NCBI RefSeq assembly: GCF_008369195.1
Contig: NZ_VOBC01000006.1
Span: 62,001-126,000, forward strand
Length of the DNA: 64,000 nucleotides
Direction of reading: 5' to 3'
Origin: Sporosarcina sp. ANT_H38
GTDB lineage: Bacteria; Bacillota; Bacilli; Bacillales_A; Planococcaceae
Position 1 is the first letter of the stretch; each line of letters begins with the position of its first letter. The translations under genes and the position numbers were made by a program. Shown in pieces: positions 56,974 to 64,000 of the stretch. The notes under the pieces are model-generated. The model had not been told where the DNA came from. It did no database searches and worked only from the letters and a program-made list of their open reading frames with translations.

Positions 56974-58470
56974 GTGAAGGTGAATGTAAACAAAAAAAAT
57001 ACTTTGAAATTATCGCGGGAATATACACAAGCGAATTTCACTTGGATTATTTCTTTAATCCTGACAATGGTCTTGCTATTGAACAGTTTCGATTTCAAGG
57101 AAGGTGAGTTGAAAGGTTCGATCTTTAGCATATTTGTGGCTTATGCTTTTTTTACTATCTTTCAATTATTCCTCACGTGGATGGTGAAGCGAGACCTTTT
57201 GATAATAGGTGAAATTCGGAGTTCGACAAGAAAGCTTGGTTATGTACAGCTGTTCAGCATAGTAACTGGAAATATTTTCACTGTAACTTTTGCATTTAAT
57301 CTCATTAAAAAGCAGAAGACACCAGAGTATACGTTTGCTGTCTATATGCTGCTCAACCAGGTTTTTATCATCGCAATATCATCTTTAAATTTATTTAAGT
57401 CCTATGTGGCAGATACGTTTTTAGCGGCAATGATTATCTTACTAGGAATAATGATTTTTCAAGTCGTGACACTGATTCTCACAGCGAAATATGTTAAAGA
57501 AGAAAGTGCTCCGGCTGGAATGATGATTGTTGCCATATTATTGCTGTTCACTGCGCTAACGGGAAATCTCTTTGCTCTCTTGCTTGGCTATAGCCTGATT
57601 TTAAAGGTTCGCAGTTATGATCAGTCTAGGATTTCGAAGTGGAATACGATGTGGGAGAAGATTACCCGTAATTCAACGGCGATACTTGGTTTGTTTTTCA
57701 TCATTCTTATGTTTTCCATATCCGTGTGCAGTAAATTCACATTTGACTATGATATGGCAGTTGAAAATGATTATGGTGCAATACTTCAAAAACCTAGCCT
57801 TGCTTATCCATTTGGTACCGATAATTTCGGACGGGATTTGTTTTCAAGAATCATCTTTGGTGCCAGAATTTCGCTTCTTGTAGGCTTTGCTTCGACGGTT
57901 ATTCCGGTTGTTATTGGCGGCTTTCTAGGTGCGTTAGCCGGCTATTACAGTCAGCGAACGGACAATATCATTATGCGACTGCTTGATGTACTATATGCCG
58001 TTCCTGGAATTCTATTGGCAATTGCTATTATTGCGGCGTTTGGTGCAAATACGACCAATTTGATTTTTGCGCTTAGTGTCGGGTCTATACCTACCTATGC
58101 CCGGACGATGCGTGCGAATGTCATGATGGTGTCAAACTATGAATTTGTCGATTCTGCACGTGCGCTCGGTTCATCGGATTTCTCTATTATTTTTAGACAG
58201 ATAGTTCCGAATTCACTTGCTCCCATGATAGTCAAGGCAACACTGACAATCGGAGGTGCAGTCATCGCGACGAGCAGTTTGAGTTTCTTAGGACTCGGCG
58301 TGGAGCCGCATATTCCAGAATGGGGAAACATTTTAAAAATCGGCAGCACGTACTTGGAATCCCACTCTTATTTAGCCATTATCCCGGGACTAGCGATTAT
58401 CTTGCTTGTTTTATCGTTTAACTTTTTGGGAGATGGACTGCGGGATGCTTTTGATCCAAGAATGGATTGA
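56974..58470 (+). CDS. Dipeptide-type ABC permease (DppC-like) with long N-terminal extension
   Basis: A 498-residue permease. The C-terminal 270 residues are DppC/OppC (GTDNFGRDLFSRIIFGARISL, EAA-type DSARALGSSDFSIIFRQIVPN). The first 220 residues add about six hydrophobic helices, unlike a usual DppC of about 300. GTG 56974 has GGGAGAAGG upstream. It lies 13 bases after the DppB-like gene and 36 bases before the binding protein. Extra helices may be a regulatory or partner-binding unit. Confidence 0.88.
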   Translation: MKVNVNKKNTLKLSREYTQANFTWIISLILTMVLLLNSFDFKEGELKGSIFSIFVAYAFFTIFQLFLTWMVKRDLLIIGEIRSSTRKLGYVQLFSIVTGNIFTVTFAFNLIKKQKTPEYTFAVYMLLNQVFIIAISSLNLFKSYVADTFLAAMIILLGIMIFQVVTLILTAKYVKEESAPAGMMIVAILLLFTALTGNLFALLLGYSLILKVRSYDQSRISKWNTMWEKITRNSTAILGLFFIILMFSISVCSKFTFDYDMAVENDYGAILQKPSLAYPFGTDNFGRDLFSRIIFGARISLLVGFASTVIPVVIGGFLGALAGYYSQRTDNIIMRLLDVLYAVPGILLAIAIIAAFGANTTNLIFALSVGSIPTYARTMRANVMMVSNYEFVDSARALGSSDFSIIFRQIVPNSLAPMIVKATLTIGGAVIATSSLSFLGLGVEPHIPEWGNILKIGSTYLESHSYLAIIPGLAIILLVLSFNFLGDGLRDAFDPRMD

Positions 58471-58506
58471 ACAGAATTACTAAACATTAAAAAGGGGGAA
58501 TTAACA

Positions 58507-60318
58507 ATGAAGAAAAGTTTATTAACTATTTTAATAGCAATTATGGTGGTTTTGGCCGGATGTGTAAGTACGAAATCGGATGTTTCCGATAAACAGAATG
58601 ACAACACAGAACCAAAGACGGATAAAAGTAAAGTGGTCCTCGAACTTTTGGGTATGGGTTCTGGGGAAGAAGATATGAACATTGTACGAGATCAGCTTAT
58701 TAAAAATGGCTTTGACGTCAAATTAAATATTCAACCTGATTACGGTAGTTTCACTGCACAGAAAGAAGCAGGGAATTATGATATCGCATTATCTAGCTGG
58801 ACTACAGTTACGGGGAACCCGGATTATGCTGTTCGCGCACTGTTCAAATCAGACGGTGATAACAGTATTATGGGTGACGAAGAAGTTGATGCATTGATTG
58901 AAAAAGCAAGTACAGAAACGCCTATAGAGTTTGCAGAGACATACAAGCAATTAGAACAGCGTCTAGTGTTTGACAAAGCTTATATTGCACCTCTTTATAA
59001 TTCATTTAAAGCACAAGGGGTTAATAAAGACATTCTTGACGTAAATACAGTACGACTTGCTAAATCACGTGCAATCGCGTGGGAGTCTATTGACTTCAAT
59101 GACAAAACAAAAAGGGAAACTGATCCACTAATCGTTCAGCAAGCAATCGGAACGTTGACGTCCCTCGATCCTATTAAAGCAAACGACGGCTCAATTAATA
59201 CACTTAATACGAACATGTACGTTCGACTAGTTAACCTGACGGATGATGATATAGTCGTTTCAGACGGGTCACTGTCTTATAATCATAGCATCGCAGAAGG
59301 CAATTCAACGTATTATTTCCTTCTTCGTGATGATATCAACTTTGCTGCAATTACCGACGGAAAAGCTGTAGATACTGGTGAGCGTGTAGGCGCTGATGAT
59401 GTTATTTTCTCATTGAACCGTGCAAAAGATCCGAATTCGGTACCCGATCATCGCACATACAGCTTGCATGAACATATTCAAGATGTGGAAGTTGTAACCG
59501 ATTTATCTGAATTGGATGTTTTGCAATCCGGAAGTAAGGAGACGGTTAGGGAAGGGCTGGAGAAGGGCTTAGACGTGAAAATCGCTGAACTCGTTTCTGA
59601 TAAAACTGTTGCAAATAATGCTTCGGGAAAATACCAAGTTGTGAAAATGACAACAGTTAATCCATTCCCACAAGTTCTGAACTATTTGGCTCACCAATCC
59701 GCAGGAATTGTGTCAAAAAAACAAGTCGAGAGCATCAATACGTATGATGTTGCTTCGTTTGACGTAAGTAAAGATATTGCTTACGGGGACCAGAATACCG
59801 TCACAGAAGGTGCCAAATATAACAACACACTTTATGCGAGTGGCCCATACATTCTGTCCCAAAAAAATGATTATGAAGCAATTTTTAACAAAAACCCTGG
59901 TTATATGGCAGGGACGGATTACGAACCGAAAATATCTAATGTAACTGTACGCTTTATACAAGATCCGGACAGCACGCTTTCGGCATTGCGTAACAGTGAA
60001 ATCCATTTGTTTAATGGTATTCCTGAAACAAAATATGATTTAGTTGAAAACGACAGCAAGTTAGTCCTACAAAAAAATGATAGTAACGCTGTAAGCTACT
60101 TACTTTTTAATACGAAAAATCGTGAAGTGTCAACAAGTGAAGAGTTAAGAAAAGCTGTTCTTTACTCTATCAACCAAGACGAAATATTAAACTTCTACCA
60201 AGGCAACAAGAAGAAGGCTGTTTCTACGGTAAGCCCACTAGTAGATACAGGAAATGAATTGAAGGCTGATCCAGCTAAAGTTCAAGAACTTTTGAACGAA
60301 TATAAGGCGAATAAATAA
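58507..60318 (+). CDS. Peptide/nickel-type substrate-binding lipoprotein with circularly permuted lobes
   Basis: A 603-residue extracellular lipoprotein: signal peptide, lipobox VLAGC (Cys19). Residues about 43-200 read like the normal C-terminal part of an OppA/DppA (SBP_bac_5) protein (VLELLGMGSGEED, QPDYGSFTAQKEAGNYDIALS, VNKDILDVNTVRL). Residues about 205-603 then read like the normal N-terminal and middle parts (IGTLTSLDPIKANDG, YYFLLRDDINFA, VGADDVIFSLNRA, SGPYILSQ, FNTKNREVSTSEELRKAVLYSINQDEI, and KADPAKVQELLNEYK at the end). That order is a circular permutation. It ends the permease operon. GGGGG precedes the ATG. See finding. Confidence 0.85.
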   Translation: MKKSLLTILIAIMVVLAGCVSTKSDVSDKQNDNTEPKTDKSKVVLELLGMGSGEEDMNIVRDQLIKNGFDVKLNIQPDYGSFTAQKEAGNYDIALSSWTTVTGNPDYAVRALFKSDGDNSIMGDEEVDALIEKASTETPIEFAETYKQLEQRLVFDKAYIAPLYNSFKAQGVNKDILDVNTVRLAKSRAIAWESIDFNDKTKRETDPLIVQQAIGTLTSLDPIKANDGSINTLNTNMYVRLVNLTDDDIVVSDGSLSYNHSIAEGNSTYYFLLRDDINFAAITDGKAVDTGERVGADDVIFSLNRAKDPNSVPDHRTYSLHEHIQDVEVVTDLSELDVLQSGSKETVREGLEKGLDVKIAELVSDKTVANNASGKYQVVKMTTVNPFPQVLNYLAHQSAGIVSKKQVESINTYDVASFDVSKDIAYGDQNTVTEGAKYNNTLYASGPYILSQKNDYEAIFNKNPGYMAGTDYEPKISNVTVRFIQDPDSTLSALRNSEIHLFNGIPETKYDLVENDSKLVLQKNDSNAVSYLLFNTKNREVSTSEELRKAVLYSINQDEILNFYQGNKKKAVSTVSPLVDTGNELKADPAKVQELLNEYKANK

Positions 60319-60462
60319 AAGTGCATATTTAAAATTATAGGAGTTGAACAAACGAATACTATATAAACTGAACAAAAGCACCGAAACCTAAGACTGACGG
60401 CATCCCATGTCGCGGTAGAGAATTCAATAGGGTTCATCATTTTAAAAAATATAGATAGAAAA

Positions 60463-60504
60463 AAGGCTTTCCGCTGAACAAATCAACGGGAAGCCTTTTA
60501 TAAT
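60463..60504. terminator. Terminator after the binding protein operon
   Basis: AAAAGGCTT-CCG and CGG-AAGCCTTTT arms, with TGA/TCA near the loop, followed by T. Confidence 0.85.
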
Positions 60505-60629
60505 GGATAAAGAAAAATGAAATGAAACTTAAAGTTTCGACACGAACGCCTGAATCATGTTATGTTAGGTCGGAATTAGGGTAACTAGTGTATACTGGTA
60601 CCATTAGAATGCGGAAGAAGGAGATTGAC

Positions 60630-62099
60630 ATGAGTTCGAAATATGCAGATGACAGTTTGGCTTTACATACAGATTTATATCAAATCAATATGGCAGAAAC
60701 CTATTGGGCAGACGGTATACACGAACGTAAAGCGGTTTTTGAGTTATTTTTCAGAAGGCTGCCTTTTGGTAATGGCTATTCGATATTTGCAGGACTTGAA
60801 CGGGTTCTAGATTATTTGAAGGATTTTCATTTCAGTGAAAGTGATCTTACATACTTGAGGGACGATCTCGGTTATAAAGATGATTTCATTTCTTATTTAA
60901 AAGAACTTCGCTTTACCGGTACTGTCTACTCCATGGAAGAAGGGGAACTTGTTTTTGCGAATGAGCCAATTATTCGGGTAGAAGCATCACTAATCGAAGC
61001 GCAGTTGATTGAGACGGCTTTACTTAATATCGTCAACTACCAGACGCTTATCGCGACGAAAGCGAGCCGCATCAAACAAGTTGTAAAGGACGAAGAAGTG
61101 ATGGAATTCGGCAGTCGCCGTGCACATGAGATGGACGCAGCAATATGGGGTGCACGTGCTACATTCATTGGGGGCGTTGAAGCAACGAGTAACGTTCGAG
61201 CAGGGAAAAGATTTGATATTCCCGTTGCTGGGACGCATGCCCACTCAATGATCCAGGCGTATAAAAGTGAATACGAAGCCTTTCATGCATATGCGTTGCG
61301 CCATAAGGACTGTGTTTTCCTTGTCGATACCTATAATACTGTAAAAATCGGGATTCCAACGGCAATCCAAGTTGCAAAAGAACTCGGTGATAAAATCAAT
61401 TTCATCGGTGTCCGCCTTGATAGCGGGGATATTTCATTCCTGTCAAAAGAAGCGCGTCGTATGTTGGATGAGGCTGGATTCACTGAAGCGAAAGTCGTTG
61501 TTTCGAATGATTTGGACGAATATACAATTCTTAACTTGAAAGCCCAAGGTGCGAGAGTAGATGTGTGGGGAATTGGAACAAAATTGATCACAGCATATGA
61601 CCAACCGGCGCTTGGGGCAGTTTATAAAATTGTTTCCATCGAAAACGATGAAGGTGAAATGGTAGATACCATCAAAATTTCGTCAACAACTGAAAAAGTA
61701 ACGACGCCTGGACGGAAAAAATTGTACCGGATTATTGATCTTGAAAATGGTAAGGCTGAAGGGGATTATATAACGATGCATGATGAAAATCCTGCATCTG
61801 AGAAACGCCTCAAAATGTTCCACCCCGTCCATACATTCATCTCGAAGTTTGTTACGAACTTTGAAGCGAAAGATCTGCATGTGAAAGTTATTGAAGATGG
61901 GGATGTCATTTACGATAATCCTACACTTCAACAAATGCGTGATTATGCCAAAGACAACTTAGGGTTATTATGGGATGAATATAAACGATCGCTTAATCCT
62001 GAAGAGTATCCGGTCGATTTAAGCCAGAAATGTTGGGATAATAAGTTGCGCAACATCCAGGAAGTCCAGGAAATGGTGGAAGACTTTATTAACGAATAG
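60630..62099 (+). CDS. pncB: Nicotinate phosphoribosyltransferase
   Basis: A 489-residue enzyme that makes nicotinate mononucleotide, the salvage entry to NAD. Family motifs: DLYQINMAETYW, FGSRRAHEMDAAIWGAR, GTHAHSMIQAY (active histidine), VRLDSGD, VWGIGTKLI. ATG 60630 is favoured by GAAGGAG; an earlier start at 60588 has no site. The next gene, nadE, follows at once and catalyses the last step. Confidence 0.95.
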   Translation: MSSKYADDSLALHTDLYQINMAETYWADGIHERKAVFELFFRRLPFGNGYSIFAGLERVLDYLKDFHFSESDLTYLRDDLGYKDDFISYLKELRFTGTVYSMEEGELVFANEPIIRVEASLIEAQLIETALLNIVNYQTLIATKASRIKQVVKDEEVMEFGSRRAHEMDAAIWGARATFIGGVEATSNVRAGKRFDIPVAGTHAHSMIQAYKSEYEAFHAYALRHKDCVFLVDTYNTVKIGIPTAIQVAKELGDKINFIGVRLDSGDISFLSKEARRMLDEAGFTEAKVVVSNDLDEYTILNLKAQGARVDVWGIGTKLITAYDQPALGAVYKIVSIENDEGEMVDTIKISSTTEKVTTPGRKKLYRIIDLENGKAEGDYITMHDENPASEKRLKMFHPVHTFISKFVTNFEAKDLHVKVIEDGDVIYDNPTLQQMRDYAKDNLGLLWDEYKRSLNPEEYPVDLSQKCWDNKLRNIQEVQEMVEDFINE

Positions 62100-62105
62100 G
62101 GAGGT

Positions 62106-62939
62106 TTGTTGAAATTGACACTACAACATAGAATTATTGCTGAGTTAAAGGTGCAACCCTTTATTGATCCTAAAGAAGAAATTCGGAAATCGATTGACTT
62201 CATGAAAGAATATGCAAGGAAAAATGTTTTTTTAAATGGCTTCGTTCTTGGGATTTCAGGTGGACAGGATTCGACTCTTGTCGGAAAACTTGCTCAACTC
62301 GCTGTTGATGAGTTGAATGGCGAAGAGGAAACAACTCGCTTTAACTTCATTGCAATCCGGTTGCCTTACGGTTCTCAGTTTGACGAGGAGGATTGCCAGG
62401 ATGCATTAGAATTCATTCAGCCGTCGATGATTTATACAGTTAACATTAAAGAAGCTGTCGATGCGAGTAAACGTGCATTGACTACGGCGGGCATTGTGTT
62501 GACCGATTTCGCTAAAGGAAATGAAAAAGCACGGGAACGTATGAAGGTTCAATACTCTGTTGCGGCCATGCACAATTGCATCGTTCTTGGGAGTGATCAT
62601 GCTGCGGAAGCAATTACCGGATTTTATACGAAATTCGGGGATGGCGGAGCTGACCTTATGCCGATTTATAGGTTGAACAAGCGGCAAGGGCAACAATTGC
62701 TTAAGGAACTTGGCTGCCCTGAACACCTTTATTTGAAGACTCCGACGGCGGATCTTGAAGAAGATAAGCCAGCTCTACCTGATGAAGTTGCGCTTGGCGT
62801 CACGTACAGTGATATCGACGATTACCTTGAGGGGAAAACGATACCAGAAGGGTCTCGTACAGCAATAGAGAATCATTTTCTTCGTTCAAGACATAAACGG
62901 CACATGCCTATCACGATTTTTGATGATTTTTGGAAATGA
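62106..62939 (+). CDS. nadE: Ammonia-dependent NAD+ synthetase
   Basis: A 277-residue ATP pyrophosphatase: P-loop-like [22 protein letters not shown] [16 protein letters not shown], and [23 protein letters not shown]. It amidates nicotinate adenine dinucleotide. Starts with TTG codons (62106, 62109 or 62115); GGGAGG at 62099-62104 supports one of these and the exact one is unclear. It lies six bases after pncB, so they form an operon. A hairpin with T run follows. Confidence 0.95.
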   Translation: MLKLTLQHRIIAELKVQPFIDPKEEIRKSIDFMKEYARKNVFLNGFVLGISGGQDSTLVGKLAQLAVDELNGEEETTRFNFIAIRLPYGSQFDEEDCQDALEFIQPSMIYTVNIKEAVDASKRALTTAGIVLTDFAKGNEKARERMKVQYSVAAMHNCIVLGSDHAAEAITGFYTKFGDGGADLMPIYRLNKRQGQQLLKELGCPEHLYLKTPTADLEEDKPALPDEVALGVTYSDIDDYLEGKTIPEGSRTAIENHFLRSRHKRHMPITIFDDFWK

Positions 62940-62946
62940 TTTATGG

Positions 62947-62968
62947 GGCTCCTATGAGGGGCCTTTTT
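62947..62968 (+). terminator. Intrinsic terminator after nadE
   Basis: GGCTCC pairs with GGGGCC (one G-T) with TATGA loop, then TTTTT. Confidence 0.7.
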
Positions 62969-63079
62969 ATTTTCCGCTTAACGCTTAAGTTGTTCGAAAA
63001 TTAGATATCCTGTACTATAAAGGTATGTTTTGTTAATTTTCGGATAAATAAAGCCTTATATACAATTGGGGGAATTGAA

Positions 63080-64000
63080 ATGACGCATAAAGTGATGATT
63101 GAAAAAGTCTTAGCTAATATTGAAAAAGTGATGATTGGGAAAAGGAATATTGCCGAATTAAGTGTTACCGCACTCCTTGCCCGGGGTCATGTCCTGCTTG
63201 AAGACGTTCCTGGTGTTGGGAAAACAATGATGGTAAAAGCGTTGGCCAAGTCAATTGGGGCAGATTTTAAGCGTATTCAATTTACACCAGACTTGCTTCC
63301 TTCTGATGTTCTTGGTGTTTCAATTTATAATCCAAGAGAAATGGAATTTGAATTTAGGCCAGGACCAATCATGGGGAATATTATTTTAGCCGATGAAATT
63401 AATAGAACTTCACCTAAGACGCAATCCTCCCTTTTAGAAGGGATGGAAGAGTCCACTGTAACGATAGATGGCGAAACGATGCGGATTCCGCAACCATTTT
63501 TTGTCATGGCAACACAAAATCCGATTGAATATGAAGGGACATACCCGTTACCTGAAGCGCAACTTGATCGTTTTCTATTCAAACTGAAAATGGGCTATCC
63601 AACAAAGATAGAAGAGATTGAAGTACTTGATCGTGCAGAGAAAGCCGTTCCGATTGACACGTTGGAAACAGTAATATCACTTGAAGAATTAATCGAACTT
63701 CAAAAGGCTGTAACGGAGGTTAAAGTCGATAATACCATTAAGTCATATATCGTGGAATGTGCTTCGCAGACACGTGATAATCCATATGTCTATTTAGGGG
63801 TAAGTCCACGTGGATCACTTGCGCTTATGAAAGCATGTCAGGCGTATGCAATGATCAAAGGCAGAACCTATGTTACACCCGATGATGTCCAGTACTTATC
63901 GCCATTCGTATTTGGACATCGTATGATTTTGCGTCCTGAAGCTAAGTATGAAGGAATTTCCACATTTGAAATTGTAGAACGAATTTTGACTAATGTACGT
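63080..64000 (+). CDS. MoxR family AAA+ ATPase (cut by window end)
   Basis: First 307 codons of a MoxR-type ATPase: Walker A GVPGVGKT-like DVPGVGKTMMVK, Walker B ILADEINRTSPKTQ, sensor 1 ATQNPIEYEGTYPLPEAQLDRF. Such ATPases act with VWA-domain and DUF58 partners in chaperone or stress complexes. ATG 63080 has GGGGG upstream. The frame runs off the window, so it is incomplete at its 3' end; the partners would lie downstream. Confidence 0.93.
   Translation, partial: MTHKVMIEKVLANIEKVMIGKRNIAELSVTALLARGHVLLEDVPGVGKTMMVKALAKSIGADFKRIQFTPDLLPSDVLGVSIYNPREMEFEFRPGPIMGNIILADEINRTSPKTQSSLLEGMEESTVTIDGETMRIPQPFFVMATQNPIEYEGTYPLPEAQLDRFLFKLKMGYPTKIEEIEVLDRAEKAVPIDTLETVISLEELIELQKAVTEVKVDNTIKSYIVECASQTRDNPYVYLGVSPRGSLALMKACQAYAMIKGRTYVTPDDVQYLSPFVFGHRMILRPEAKYEGISTFEIVERILTNVR

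Noticed and set aside
51110..60430. Short shared stretch TATATAAACTGA near 51130 and 60360
   Set aside because: Only about a dozen bases in common, in AT-rich DNA; not enough for a repeat family.
1..64000. CRISPR arrays
   Set aside because: No regularly spaced direct repeats with unique spacers were found; the repeats present are coding or minisatellite type.

Overview
The window looks like chromosomal DNA of an AT-rich, spore-forming Bacillales bacterium. The genes of the right half (SAM-I riboswitches on methionine genes, a gnt operon with a CcpA-type cre site, AdaA/Ogt, PncB-NadE) match Bacillaceae/Planococcaceae arrangements. A Sporosarcina-like host is my guess; there is no rRNA or marker gene to settle it.

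Region 1 (about 0.1-21.6 kb) is accessory DNA. In order it holds a UvrD-type helicase with zinc ribbons; two small unknown genes; a duplicated, strongly structured non-coding RNA-like locus; a putative PutAbiC abortive-infection protein; a group II intron-like remnant; a minus-strand conjugation module (FtsK/TcpA-like ATPase, replication-relaxation protein, pilin-like membrane protein) preceded by a very small ribbon-helix-helix gene; a decayed zinc-finger gene; a DUF262 gene; a complete type I restriction-modification operon (hsdM-hsdS-hsdR); a broken tyrosine integrase beside a tRNA-like remnant; and a repeat-flanked gene of the SF0329 type. Relics of a RelE toxin and of an unknown gene end it. 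It reads as a decayed integrative element that became a defence island.

Region 2 (21.7-26.5 kb) is a minus-strand module of two M20 amidohydrolases around a YfcC-type carrier, with a FadR-type GntR regulator. Region 3 (27.2-32.3 kb) is a cluster of unrecognised proteins (asparagine-rich, 19-residue tandem repeats, cysteine-rich, coiled coils). Sigma-K-like -10 motifs lie before several of them, so I propose an uncharacterised spore-surface locus.

Region 4 (33.2-36.9 kb) is gntR-gntK-gntP with a perfect palindromic operator and an overlapping cre site. Region 5 (37.2-48.6 kb) is methionine metabolism: two SAM-I riboswitches drive yitJ-metE (plus) and metI-metC-yxjG/H-like (minus). Between them sit a flavin reductase/HxlR/pirin group with a duplicated operator.

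Region 6 (48.6-55.4 kb) has a doubly broken fetA-fetB iron exporter, alkA/adaA/ogt alkylation repair, an AI-2E family permease and a fused dipeptide-type ABC ATPase. Region 7 (55.5-60.3 kb) completes that transporter with two permeases carrying long N-terminal extensions and a substrate-binding lipoprotein whose lobes are circularly permuted relative to OppA/DppA. This is the most unusual thing I found. The window ends with pncB-nadE and a MoxR ATPase cut by the edge.
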